Origin: Candidatus Saccharimonadales bacterium
GTDB taxonomy: Bacteria; Patescibacteriota; Saccharimonadia; Saccharimonadales; Saccharimonadaceae
NCBI GenBank assembly: GCA_035697325.1
Contig: DASSDB010000002.1
Location: 519,426-583,425, forward strand
Length of the DNA: 64,000 nucleotides
Reading direction: 5' to 3'
Both the position numbers and the translations under genes were made by a program. Below, piece by piece: positions 1 through 6,709 of this stretch. The notes beneath the pieces were generated by a model, which did no database searches, was not told the DNA's origin, and worked only from the letters and a program-made list of their open reading frames with translations. Positions within the stretch are counted from its first letter, which is position 1; each line of letters opens with the position of its first letter.

Positions 1-1
1 T

Positions 2-574
2 GTAGATGGAGTAGTGCAAGCCAACGGCGGCCCGATTGAAAACGGCAAAAAAGTACTTGAGCGCGGTGGATGGGCGAGCCCGTTATTCGATGATGAGGCA
101 ATAGAATTTGTTAACCAATTCTACGAACGAGCGGAGGCATTCTTATTTGGTGAACGGACATATGAACTGTTCGCAGGTTACTGGGGTGCGAGAGATGACA
201 TGGACCATCCAATCGTTAACGCCCTGAACACCAAGCCAAAGTATGTTGTATCCGACACGCTTAAGGACCCGAAATGGACAAACACGACGGTCATTTCTGG
301 CGATGTTGCTGCGGCCATCCGGGAGCTAAAAGCCAAACCCGGTGGCGAGCTGCAAGTACATGGTAGCGGCACTCTAACACACTGGCTTCTTGTGAACGAT
401 CTCATTGATGAAATGGACTTACTTATTTGTCCCGTAGTGGTTGGTCAAGGCAAGCGACTGTTTCCTGAAAATGGCCCGGATATTGCCCTTAACCTAATCG
501 AATCACGTGCTTTTCCTAAAGGCATTACGCTCCAGGTGTATCAGCTAGCGGGCCGACCGGAATACGCATCATAA
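2..574 (+). CDS. DHFR/RibD C-terminal family reductase, 5' end cut by window
   Basis: The reading frame is open from base 2 and begins with VDGVVQANGGP, the typical start region of the dihydrofolate reductase-like RibD C-terminal family, so the true start lies upstream and the GTG at 14 is internal. Further family features are FGERTYELFAGYW near the start and VHGSGTLTHWLL plus DEMDLLICPVVVGQGKRLF near the end, the NADPH-binding and C-terminal strands of the fold. Members are small cytoplasmic NADPH-dependent reductases whose substrate is mostly unknown. A second, distinct member lies at 2735-3340. A bidirectional terminator follows. The family is clear; the substrate is not. Confidence 0.85.
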   Translation, partial: VDGVVQANGGPIENGKKVLERGGWASPLFDDEAIEFVNQFYERAEAFLFGERTYELFAGYWGARDDMDHPIVNALNTKPKYVVSDTLKDPKWTNTTVISGDVAAAIRELKAKPGGELQVHGSGTLTHWLLVNDLIDEMDLLICPVVVGQGKRLFPENGPDIALNLIESRAFPKGITLQVYQLAGRPEYAS

Positions 575-602
575 AAGTAATCTATCGTGACAAATGGTAC
601 GC

Positions 603-632
603 AAAAAGCACCTTTTTAAAGAGGTGCTTTTT
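603..632. terminator. Bidirectional intrinsic terminator
   Basis: AAAAAGCACCT and AGGTGCTTTTT form a stem with A- and T-runs on both sides, so it can end the reductase gene on + and transcription from the tRNA remnant on -. On the minus strand it lies directly downstream of the truncated tRNA 3' end at 642-672, as a native tRNA terminator would. Confidence 0.8.
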
Positions 633-641
633 GAAAATAAT

Positions 642-672
642 TTCATGGCTGGGGTGGAGGGATTCGAACCCC
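642..672 (-). repeat. Partial tRNA-Gln 3' end, putative attL
   Basis: These 31 bases are identical to 2508-2538, which covers the CCA end, acceptor 3' strand and T-loop side of the intact tRNA-Gln(CUG). The rest of the tRNA is missing here. A same-orientation duplicate of a tRNA 3' end is the usual scar of site-specific integration into a tRNA gene. Confidence 0.75.
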
Positions 673-897
673 ACTAACAGAGTTATAAATAAAAAGAGTC
701 CGAGAGTCGAACTCTTTTGTATCTGGAATAATTTCATGGCTGGAGAGAATGATCGTAAGTCGAGCTTCTGAGATTAAGGAACTAGAATTAGAAAACAAGG
801 GATTACCCAAAAGATGGGTGGCGAGTATGTTAGTCATTTTCATGACTAGAAATAAGAGGTACTACCAAGACTTTATTTACTTCCGACTTACGTTATG
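673..897. other. Gene-poor stretch with hairpin and repeated tRNA-end motif
   Basis: No credible gene is seen between the tRNA remnant and the 71-aa membrane gene. It contains a hairpin at 691-718 (AAAAGAGT pairing with ACTCTTTT) and a second copy of the motif AATAATTTCATGGCTGG that also precedes the first tRNA remnant. On the minus strand the order is tRNA-like CCAGCCA end, short AT spacer, terminator hairpin, repeating the arrangement at 672-603. The short minus-strand ORF here looks fortuitous. Confidence 0.5.
691..718. terminator. Hairpin, likely terminator
   Basis: AAAAGAGT at 692-699 pairs with ACTCTTTT at 711-718 around a short loop; read on the minus strand the stem is followed by a T-run. 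It lies downstream of the second TGGCTGG (CCAGCCA) motif on that strand. Confidence 0.5.
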
Positions 898-1113
898 TTA
901 TTTGTAATGGCCCAAGAGACCCACTAAATAACCAAAGCCTGAAAGTCCAACAAGAACCCCAAAAATGTCGAGAATCCAACCTACGACAGTTAAGGCGCTC
1001 TGAGGTTGAGCTGTCAGCGATAACCCTATCACAACGATAACTAGACCTACGACTATTATTAAAATTCCCTTTTTAACATTCTTAGTCGTGACACGTGTAT
1101 TTGATGATGCCAT
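898..1113 (-). CDS. Small two-helix membrane protein
   Basis: A 71-residue protein with a short basic N-terminus and two hydrophobic segments (about residues 17-34 and 41-66) separated by a short polar turn (LTAQPQSA). The start ATG follows AAGAAGGG at a suitable distance. It is divergent from the MarR gene and lies in the putative island. No catalytic motif is visible and I do not recognise a named family; a role with the adjacent regulator is only suggested by position. Confidence 0.6.
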   Translation of the reverse strand: MASSNTRVTTKNVKKGILIIVVGLVIVVIGLSLTAQPQSALTVVGWILDIFGVLVGLSGFGYLVGLLGHYK

Positions 1114-1164
1114 TACAACCCTTCTTACATTAGTTCATATTTCGTACTATCTACTTCACAATGC

Positions 1165-1170
1165 TATTAT
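1165..1170 (+). promoter_or_regulatory. -10 box of leaderless MarR gene
   Basis: TATTAT ends six bases before the ATG at 1177, with no room for a Shine-Dalgarno site, so the transcript should begin at or next to the start codon. Confidence 0.55.
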
Positions 1171-1176
1171 AGAAAT

Positions 1177-1683
1177 ATGACAAAGTCAAATTCTCACGAG
1201 GCAGCACTTGAAGCACTCCGGGCAGCAGCACAGGCTATGTCCCGCCCTTCTACCGTGATGCGCACGCTAATAGCCGAAAGAGCGGGACTCAATGCGACGG
1301 ATGCGGAGTGTATTGACTATCTTATGTCGAATGCGCCCTGCACGCCGAGCGACCTTGTGCGAGTAACCGGCCTAGGTAAAAGCACTGTCACCTCAGTATT
1401 GCACCGCCTTGAAAAAGCCGGTTACATTACCCGTCAAACTCATACAGAAGACCGTCGCGTCCTACAAATCTACCCGAACCTACCACTTATTCACGCAAAA
1501 TTTGGTCCGTACTATAAAGCAGTCACACTAGGATTCCGCGAAATTACAGCCGACTACGGTCTTGAAGAACTCCAACTGCTTACAAAGCATTATAATCGTA
1601 TGACCGACCTCTACGAGCGGCAAGTTATGCTTCTTTCAAATCCAAACTATAAAGGAGTGGGGTTTGTTGCTCCGTCGGAATAA
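1177..1683 (+). CDS. MarR-family transcriptional regulator
   Basis: 168 residues with a winged helix-turn-helix: TPSDLVRVTGLGKSTVTSVL is the recognition region and RRLEKAGYITR..TEDRRVLQI the wing, with LHRLEKAGYI as in MarR proteins. Flanking helices (residues 10-45 and 115-150) would form the dimer interface. MarR proteins are dimeric DNA-binding repressors or activators, often responding to small phenolic ligands and regulating a neighbouring gene; here the divergent 71-aa membrane gene is the nearest candidate. A perfect terminator hairpin follows. The start is chosen because a -10 box lies six bases upstream. Confidence 0.8.
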   Translation: MTKSNSHEAALEALRAAAQAMSRPSTVMRTLIAERAGLNATDAECIDYLMSNAPCTPSDLVRVTGLGKSTVTSVLHRLEKAGYITRQTHTEDRRVLQIYPNLPLIHAKFGPYYKAVTLGFREITADYGLEELQLLTKHYNRMTDLYERQVMLLSNPNYKGVGFVAPSE

Positions 1684-1708
1684 CTTCGCCCTATGGTAGG
1701 AGAACATG

Positions 1709-1739
1709 AAAAAAGATTGACAATTCGTCAATCTTTTTT
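1709..1739. terminator. Bidirectional terminator after MarR gene
   Basis: AAAAAAGATTGA and TCAATCTTTTTT form a 12-bp perfect stem around CAATTCG. A third copy of the CATGGCTGG motif follows immediately. Confidence 0.85.
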
Positions 1740-1932
1740 CATGGCTGGGCGTGAGTTTCTCACCTGGCACCATCTAATATCTGACCTCATTGTTGTTGGC
1801 CAAAAATTAGAGCAATTGGGCTTCACTTACTCCCTGGGTACAGTACTTGTCATTGACCTTACGGAAATGCAATAGGCCTTAGGTAGGAGGATTAGGGTGC
1901 TCAAGCTTTGCAACCACGATGTAAGATCATTA
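1740..1932. other. Intergenic stretch without recognised gene
   Basis: Between the MarR terminator and the next promoter I see only the CATGGCTGGGC motif at its left edge and a short GTGAG/CTCAC hairpin beside it. The small plus-strand ORF spanning the terminator (1693-1875) is not credible. Confidence 0.4.
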
Positions 1933-1961
1933 TTGACAAAAGTAAGAATAGGTAGTATAAT
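1933..1961 (+). promoter_or_regulatory. Near-perfect sigma70-type promoter of orphan membrane gene
   Basis: TTGACA (1933-1938), a 17-base spacer and TATAAT (1956-1961) match the housekeeping consensus exactly. It leaves a 5' UTR of roughly 35 bases carrying an AGGGAG ribosome site, unlike the leaderless genes nearby. Confidence 0.85.
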
Positions 1962-2003
1962 AAAGTAAGGTAGTTACCTAGTCCTTCGATAAGGGAGTCA
2001 GAA

Positions 2004-2297
2004 ATGACCGCCATCAGCAACTCGCAGCTTGCCACCGTCAAGATCCGTCTCGGCGCGGGCGGACTCGGAGTGATGGTACTCGGTGTCATCTTCTTCATGC
2101 TCGCGACCAACTGGGACAACCAGGCCGACCGTGTAGCATGGACGTGGATGTTCATCGCCCTCGGCATCGCCGGTGTCCTCGGGAGCCTCCTGATCGGACG
2201 TCGCTCGTTGCTGGCACGGGTCCTCCTGTGGGTGGGCATCGTCATCTTCGTCGCGAGCATCTTCGCGTTGAGGATCGCGCTCACCCTCACTGTCTGA
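2004..2297 (+). CDS. Orphan small membrane protein, GC-rich cassette
   Basis: 97 residues with three hydrophobic segments (about 20-36, 45-64 and 73-95), joined by a charged GRRSLLAR turn. AGGGAG precedes the ATG by six bases. Codon third positions are strongly G/C (runs such as ATC, CTC, GGC, GTC), unlike the neighbours. It is a single-gene unit with its own consensus promoter and a long GC-rich hairpin after the stop, an architecture shared with orphan genes at 9.1, 16.2, 33.1 and 42.1 kb, and more loosely at 29.7 and 40.1 kb. Family unknown; probably acquired. Confidence 0.7.
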   Translation: MTAISNSQLATVKIRLGAGGLGVMVLGVIFFMLATNWDNQADRVAWTWMFIALGIAGVLGSLLIGRRSLLARVLLWVGIVIFVASIFALRIALTLTV

Positions 2298-2309
2298 GCC
2301 CCCCGCCAC

Positions 2310-2353
2310 CCTGGCCGGAAATACTGCGTCTCCGACGTACTATTCCGGCCAGG
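2310..2353 (+). terminator. Long GC-rich hairpin after orphan gene
   Basis: CCTGGCCGGAA (2310-2320) pairs with TTCCGGCCAGG (2343-2353), and an inner TACTGCGTC/GACGTACTA region extends the stem. A CTTTTTC tract follows after about a dozen bases. The CCGGCCAG core recurs in the hairpin after the 9.8-kb protease gene. Confidence 0.7.
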
Positions 2354-2464
2354 TGAGACGGACGGGCTCTTTTTCTTTGTGCACAGAAAGGCTCCCTATG
2401 CTTATCTGCACACAAAGAAGTGTAAAGGTCACCCCAAAAAAACAAGCAAAGGGTGCCATATAAA

Positions 2465-2493
2465 GACATACGCCCCACTAAATGGAGCATATG
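2465..2493 (-). terminator. Possible stem-loop downstream of tRNA-Gln
   Basis: ACATACGCCCC and GGAGCATATGT can pair at 9 of 11 positions around ACTAAAT. It lies just 3' of the tRNA on the minus strand; no strong T-run follows, so the terminator role is tentative. Confidence 0.35.
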
Positions 2494-2507
2494 TACCTCT
2501 GTATAAA

Positions 2508-2538
2508 TTCATGGCTGGGGTGGAGGGATTCGAACCCC
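2508..2538 (-). repeat. tRNA-Gln 3' end, putative attR
   Basis: Identical over 31 bases to 642-672 in the same orientation; this copy is part of the intact tRNA gene. Confidence 0.75.
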
Positions 2539-2586
2539 CGAATGCTGGGACCAGAACCCAGTGCCTTACCACTTGGCGACACCCCA
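2512..2586 (-). tRNA. tRNA-Gln (CUG)
   Basis: On the minus strand the 75 bases start TGGGGTG and end CACCCCA-GCCA, giving a seven-pair acceptor and an encoded CCA. The anticodon arm is CTGGG-TTCTGGT-CCCAG, so the anticodon is CTG (glutamine CAG). The T-loop is TTCGAAT. Because the window encodes gatCAB, this tRNA may be charged with Glu and then amidated, if GlnRS is absent. Its 3' half is the integration target of the neighbouring island. Confidence 0.93.
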
Positions 2587-2734
2587 ATAGTGTTGGTCGA
2601 GTTAAATTGTACCATTTATAGGTTGTCTTCTCAAGAGTGGATGGCATGAGCGTGAGTACCTGCGGTTTTTTGCAAGTTTAAATTTTTTTCTATGGTGTAA
2701 TTGTAAGACAAATACGAAAAGGAGAAAAATACGT

Positions 2735-3340
2735 ATGCGAAAAATAATTGTTAGCAATATCGTCTCATTGGATGGTTTTTACGAAGGGCCGGGAAAGAAC
2801 GTTATGGTACTTCCGATGGACGGCTCTTTTGATACTCAAAACCTCGAATGTATGAAAAATGCCGATGTCGTTCTGCTGGGCGGAAACTCATACAAATTTT
2901 TTGGCGCTTTTTGGCCGATGATGGAAAACAACCAGGAAACATCTGAAACGAATCGTGAATTTTCAAGGCGTTACAATAAAATTCAAAAGGTTGCGATTTC
3001 GAATAGTCTCACTCTTGATGATGCGCCAGAGGCTTGGAAGACAACGACCCGGATTATCTCGGAAAATGTATATGAAGAACTTGCTAAGCTAAAAGATGAG
3101 GATGGTAAGGACATTGTAATGTATGCAAGTCGCATGCTTTGGAATGACCTGATGCAACATGGTTTAGTGGACGAATTGCACTTTGTGGTTGGAAACGTGG
3201 TGCTGGGTGACGGAACCCCGATCTTTGAAAAGACGATCTCGTATGACGATCCAAATGTGAAACTAGAGCTTTTGGATACGAAAAAAGGAGAAGGATCGAA
3301 TAATAATTTGGTGAAGTACAAGGTAGTCTACAAAGACTAA
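2735..3340 (+). CDS. DHFR/RibD C-terminal family reductase
   Basis: 201 residues, full length for the family. The N-terminus IVSNIVSLDGFYEGPG is the characteristic first strand and loop; VVLLGGNSYKFFGAFWP and DIVMYASRMLWNDLMQHGLV correspond to the cofactor-binding segments, and VVLGDGTPIFE to the conserved C-terminal strand. AAGGAG lies about ten bases before the ATG. Expected to be a cytoplasmic NADPH-dependent reductase; such proteins are frequent in Saccharibacteria and are seldom true DHFRs. A strong bidirectional terminator separates it from the convergent DUF998 gene. Confidence 0.85.
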   Translation: MRKIIVSNIVSLDGFYEGPGKNVMVLPMDGSFDTQNLECMKNADVVLLGGNSYKFFGAFWPMMENNQETSETNREFSRRYNKIQKVAISNSLTLDDAPEAWKTTTRIISENVYEELAKLKDEDGKDIVMYASRMLWNDLMQHGLVDELHFVVGNVVLGDGTPIFEKTISYDDPNVKLELLDTKKGEGSNNNLVKYKVVYKD

Positions 3341-3375
3341 AAAAACGCCCTCCTGTAAAAGGAGGGCGTTTTTTT
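3339..3375. terminator. Bidirectional terminator between convergent genes
   Basis: AAAAACGCCCTCC pairs with GGAGGGCGTTTTT around TGTAAAA. It serves the reductase gene on + and the DUF998 gene on -. Confidence 0.9.
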
Positions 3376-4021
3376 ATTTCTTTCGAAGGTTGAGGGCGCT
3401 GAGTGCCAGGGTGATTTGCCAAGCGATAATCGCGATGACGACGACTCGGTTCATCCAGCCAATAGTTGCTCCAGGTCCGTAGTGACCTCCATTTTGGCCG
3501 GCTGTACTCATGAAGAGGACAAGGCCAATAAACGGCAGGGCAATAGTAGCGAGAAGCGCGGCCTTCGCTTGCTTCCAGTCTGCATTTTTACGAAGAAGGG
3601 CTAAGTTGAGTAGTATTGCCGCAAGTGGTGCGCCCCATACTGCCAGTGCAGCGCCTATCGAGTGCCAAAGTGCGCTTGTAGTGAGCTGATCTTGAGGTGT
3701 GTTCATTGGGTCGGAAATACCGATGCCACCAATGATGGCGCCAATGCCCGCAATACAAAGAAGCACAAGTCCTACGCGTCCGTAAATGTTTTTAATTTGT
3801 GACTTTAGCATGATAAATAGCGCAAGATGGCTAAGACCAAGAAGGATAAAGTTGAGTTGGCCGATCCAGCCAAAGTTTCCTCTTGAGTAAATACTGAGCG
3901 TCACCCATGAAGGATCAACCTCGGGCTTTATTATGTGAAGCAATGCAAGCAGGATGAGATAAGCAATGCTGATTCCGATAACTGCCTTTGCGGCAACCAT
4001 CGATAAGTTTGATGTTTTCAT
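3374..4021 (-). CDS. DUF998-family membrane protein
   Basis: About 215 residues with six hydrophobic segments, typical for DUF998 integral membrane proteins (SIYSRGNFGWIGQLNFILLG early, then GIGISDPMNTPQ, and LWHSIGAALAVWGAPL). I take the ATG at 4021, where AAGGA lies at the right distance, rather than the longer frame to 4084. It is 36 bases downstream of the ArsR-SRPBCC fusion on the same strand and is probably co-transcribed with it. Biochemical role unknown. Confidence 0.75.
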   Translation of the reverse strand: MKTSNLSMVAAKAVIGISIAYLILLALLHIIKPEVDPSWVTLSIYSRGNFGWIGQLNFILLGLSHLALFIMLKSQIKNIYGRVGLVLLCIAGIGAIIGGIGISDPMNTPQDQLTTSALWHSIGAALAVWGAPLAAILLNLALLRKNADWKQAKAALLATIALPFIGLVLFMSTAGQNGGHYGPGATIGWMNRVVVIAIIAWQITLALSALNLRKK

Positions 4022-4056
4022 ATATTCCTTTTCCAGAACGCGAATATAAGAGCGTC

Positions 4057-4818
4057 TTATAACTCTTGGGCCAGCCTCAACCATGATGCCTGTAGCTGGT
4101 GTACGGCCTTGCTTGCGGTTGATGTTTTTGTAAGTTTCGTCTTTCCGCCCGTCAACTGCTCTAATGTGATCGTTACAAGGGCCTGCGGGCGTGTGCTGCT
4201 CGGCTCGCCAAAACCATCAGTATATGTGAGTCGCTGATAAGGAGTGACCTCTTTATACTGGCCACTTACCACAATTTCTTGTCCATGTGGATTTTCAATT
4301 GCAAAACGCCACATGCCGCCTACGCGTACGTCGTTGTAGCAGTTTGCAAGCCGTATCGTTGATGCTCCCCACCATCTTTCTATGTGCCTAGGTTCTGTAT
4401 ACGCATCCCAAACTTGCCGAGGCGTTGCGTTGAATACGTGACTCATAGTAAGAGTTTGATTTGAGGGTTTGCTTGTGTGACTAGGCTTATCGGCGGCCAC
4501 ATCCGTACCTTGTAGATAATGATCGAGTGATTCGAGGCGTGTATCCAAAGTTGTCTGGTACTCCAAGAGGTGTTTGGCCGCCATCTGAATCCGCTCATCA
4601 GAGAGACGAATAATATACTGGCGACCAACACGCTCTTTTGTGATGAGCTGCGCTGCCTCAAGAATCTTTATATGCTTAGATACGGCAGGAAGCGACATAG
4701 CATACGCATTTGCCAATTGATTGACCGATTGCTCTTTGTGGAGTACGCGCTGAAGAATATCCCTTCGGGTAGGGTCAGAAAGAGCGCTAAAGATGTTGCT
4801 AAGACTAGCATTAACCAT
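4057..4818 (-). CDS. ArsR-type regulator fused to SRPBCC (AHSA1-like) domain
   Basis: Residues 1-90 form an ArsR winged helix (IFSALSDPTRRDILQRVL, VNQLANAYAMSLPAVSKHIK, LEAAQLITKERVGRQYIIRL). Residues about 120-253 form an AHSA1/START-like hydrophobic-pocket domain (MSHVFNATPRQVWDAYTEPR, IERWWGAS, GMWRFAIENPHGQE). No metal-binding cysteine pair is seen in the ArsR part, so the SRPBCC half may sense a hydrophobic ligand. ArsR and AHSA1 genes are commonly adjacent; here they are one polypeptide. The start at 4818 is supported by TATAGT ending seven bases upstream with TTGACA 16 bases before that; the longer frame upstream is rejected. Confidence 0.8.
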   Translation of the reverse strand: MVNASLSNIFSALSDPTRRDILQRVLHKEQSVNQLANAYAMSLPAVSKHIKILEAAQLITKERVGRQYIIRLSDERIQMAAKHLLEYQTTLDTRLESLDHYLQGTDVAADKPSHTSKPSNQTLTMSHVFNATPRQVWDAYTEPRHIERWWGASTIRLANCYNDVRVGGMWRFAIENPHGQEIVVSGQYKEVTPYQRLTYTDGFGEPSSTRPQALVTITLEQLTGGKTKLTKTSTASKAVHQLQASWLRLAQEL

Positions 4819-4825
4819 AGGGTTA

Positions 4826-4853
4826 ACTATATTATAATTCGCGTTCTTGTCAA
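4826..4853 (-). promoter_or_regulatory. Promoter of ArsR-SRPBCC gene, leaderless
   Basis: On the minus strand TTGACA (4853-4848), a 16-base spacer and TATAGT (4831-4826), then seven bases to the ATG. No Shine-Dalgarno site can fit. Confidence 0.7.
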
Positions 4854-4867
4854 TATTAGTAGTTTTG

Positions 4868-5332
4868 TTAGACTCGAGTTCCTTTAAGATCGTAAGCCAC
4901 CATACCAGGTTCGTTTTCGTGGCCTGGATCGGGACGCCATCCACCTTCAAATGAATTGCCATCTTTGCTGATGGTTGCGTGCATAGTAGCGCCAGCGTCC
5001 ATGTGAATAGTCAACTCATTGTCTTCGAGGCTCCAAGTGTAGGGCACGGGGATAGGCGCCATATTGGAATAAACGAGAGAGGTGAGCGCATCTTTTTCTG
5101 CGTCGTAGCCCACAAGCTCTAAGCCGGTTGGCTCAAACATACCAGCAAAGTCGATGCGAGTTGTTTGCTTGAGGAAGAAGCCGCCCGGTAACCATTCAAG
5201 GCTGATTTCGCCGGTAATATTGTCTTCTTCGGCTCCTAGTGTGCGGCCAGTAACTTTCCATTTTCCGACCATAGGATCAAGTGACTTTAGTTTTGGATTT
5301 GGTGTAGGCATTTGTGAATTTGTATCTGCCAT
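4868..5332 (-). CDS. DUF1579-like lipocalin-type protein
   Basis: 154 residues. LDPMVGKWKVTGRTLGAE, WLPGGFFLKQTTRIDF, LELVGYDAEKDALTSLVYSN and FEGGWRPDPGHENEPGMVAY follow the pattern of DUF1579/lipocalin-like beta-barrel proteins that often neighbour ArsR and AHSA1 genes. No signal peptide, so cytoplasmic. AAGGAG lies 11 bases before the ATG. It is upstream of the ArsR fusion on the same strand, but the fusion has its own promoter. Ligand unknown. Confidence 0.7.
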   Translation of the reverse strand: MADTNSQMPTPNPKLKSLDPMVGKWKVTGRTLGAEEDNITGEISLEWLPGGFFLKQTTRIDFAGMFEPTGLELVGYDAEKDALTSLVYSNMAPIPVPYTWSLEDNELTIHMDAGATMHATISKDGNSFEGGWRPDPGHENEPGMVAYDLKGTRV

Positions 5333-5451
5333 AGTATAGTATTCTCCTTTTTCATTATATCCTCGATACTTCTAATATCGATTCAGTTAACCCTTTGGTT
5401 TACTATAAGAAGTTAATCATGTTAAAATAAATAAAACTTGCAAAAAACCGT

Positions 5452-6312
5452 ATGAATAAAGAATTTTTAAGAACATCTCGTTTTTTCCAGAAAACGTATA
5501 GACATAAGGGCATCCTAAACTCTCAGAACTTTGAAAAAGAAGTTGATCTGCGATGCTATGAGCCATCACCAGAGATGGCTGAGTTTGTTGACGTATATTT
5601 TATAGCCCGCTGGGACCGGCAAGGAAAGCTGCCTTATATTGCCGCGGACATATTGACGCAGCCAGTCGTGAATCTGTTTTTTACGGCTGGAGGTGCTTTT
5701 GTGCAATGGCCGGCGATGGGCGTGCGGCGCTTTAAAGTCGGTGATTCGGGAGTGTATGCCGGCGTAAAATTTAAGCCTGGCGCGTTTTATTCTTTTTGCG
5801 CGGAATTGCAAGTCGATACAAAGACGCCTGCTGATACGTTCTTTCCTGGGGCGACATCACAGTTCAGTAGCGAATTGTTGCGTCTAGCGGATGGAGATAT
5901 ATTGGAGGGCATGGAACGATTGCTATTAGATATGCGACCCCAGCTACACTCAAAACAGGAAGTAGTTGCGAAAGTGATGCGTGATATTGCCGAGAATTCA
6001 GCACATTCTGTTGGGTCGCTTGCAGAAAAGTACAAGATAAGTGAGCGCACCTTGCAACAAATAGCAAAACAGTATGTAGGCATAGGTATTAAGCAGGTGA
6101 TGATGCGGACTCGGCTACTCACTGCTGTGGAATATGGTTTGGAGAAAAAGCCGAACTGGACAACGATTGCGGCCGAGCTAAATTACAGCACACAGTCCCA
6201 CTTTACGAATGATTTTAAGCGTTACATAGGTGTGTCGCCGTCGCAATATACAAAACTTACTACGATTGATGAACTGGAGCCAATAGCAGAAAAGAGTACC
6301 GTGATACTATAA
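5452..6312 (+). CDS. AraC-family transcriptional regulator
   Basis: 286 residues. The N-terminal part (about 30-150; VDVYFIARWD, VNLFFTAGG, GVKFKPGAFY) resembles the cupin-like/DUF6597 sensor of AraC relatives, and the C-terminal 100 residues contain the double helix-turn-helix (SVGSLAEKYKISERTLQQIA and WTTIAAELNYSTQSHFTNDFKRYIGVSPSQY). DNA-binding regulator, ligand unknown. It is four bases upstream of the DUF1801 gene and divergent from the DUF1579 gene, so it may control either. The upstream segment is AT-rich with TAAAAT at about 5423. Confidence 0.85.
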   Translation: MNKEFLRTSRFFQKTYRHKGILNSQNFEKEVDLRCYEPSPEMAEFVDVYFIARWDRQGKLPYIAADILTQPVVNLFFTAGGAFVQWPAMGVRRFKVGDSGVYAGVKFKPGAFYSFCAELQVDTKTPADTFFPGATSQFSSELLRLADGDILEGMERLLLDMRPQLHSKQEVVAKVMRDIAENSAHSVGSLAEKYKISERTLQQIAKQYVGIGIKQVMMRTRLLTAVEYGLEKKPNWTTIAAELNYSTQSHFTNDFKRYIGVSPSQYTKLTTIDELEPIAEKSTVIL

Positions 6313-6316
6313 GCAT

Positions 6317-6706
6317 ATGAATTATGAAAAAAATCCACAGGTGGATGAATATATAGCCGCGTTACCCATGTGGCAGCAAAAAATGTATCAAAAAGTGCGT
6401 GATTTGGTGCATGTGGCGGATCCTGCGGTAGAAGAAGTGATAAAACGGCGTGTACAGCCATATTTTGTCCTTGGAGGGAATATTTGCGCCTTTCTTGCCG
6501 CAAAGGATCATATTAATGTTTTTATTTATGACCCGATTGCACCAGACCCGGAGAGGCTTATTAACCAAGGCCATAATAATCTTACGGCGCGATCGATCCA
6601 GCTTTATGAAGGTGATGTAATTAATGAAAAGGCATTCATCGCTTTATTTAAAGCAGTTATCGCTAACAATCGTGCCGGGGGTTGGCGCAAAGTTAAAGAC
6701 AAATAG
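6317..6706 (+). CDS. DUF1801 domain protein
   Basis: 129 residues with the YdhG/DUF1801 pattern: a start VDEYIAALPMWQQKMYQKVRDLV, then AVEEVIKRRVQPYFVLGGNICAF and HINVFIYD. The fold is related to frataxin-like/YdhG proteins; the role is not established. It is four bases after the AraC gene and probably in the same operon. No signal peptide or membrane segment. Confidence 0.75.
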   Translation: MNYEKNPQVDEYIAALPMWQQKMYQKVRDLVHVADPAVEEVIKRRVQPYFVLGGNICAFLAAKDHINVFIYDPIAPDPERLINQGHNNLTARSIQLYEGDVINEKAFIALFKAVIANNRAGGWRKVKDK

Positions 6707-6709
6707 GCA

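Larger units (their letters stand above)
642..2538. mobile_element. Small putative integrated island at tRNA-Gln
   Basis: About 1.9 kb is bracketed by the two direct copies of the tRNA-Gln 3' end. It holds a 71-aa membrane protein, a MarR regulator and a GC-rich orphan membrane gene. I see no integrase or recombinase, so it would be a decayed, non-autonomous or trans-mobilised element. Extra short copies of the tRNA-end motif TTTCATGGCTGG at 732-743 and 1737-1748, each beside a terminator, suggest stacked insertion events. Confidence 0.55.

Noticed and set aside
643..843. 66-aa minus-strand ORF starting in the tRNA remnant region
   Set aside because: It reads through the partial tRNA 3' end and a terminator hairpin; its VSGVRIPPP end is the typical translation of tRNA T-arms.
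1693..1875. 60-aa plus-strand ORF after the MarR gene
   Set aside because: It spans a perfect terminator hairpin, has no ribosome site and no protein-like composition.
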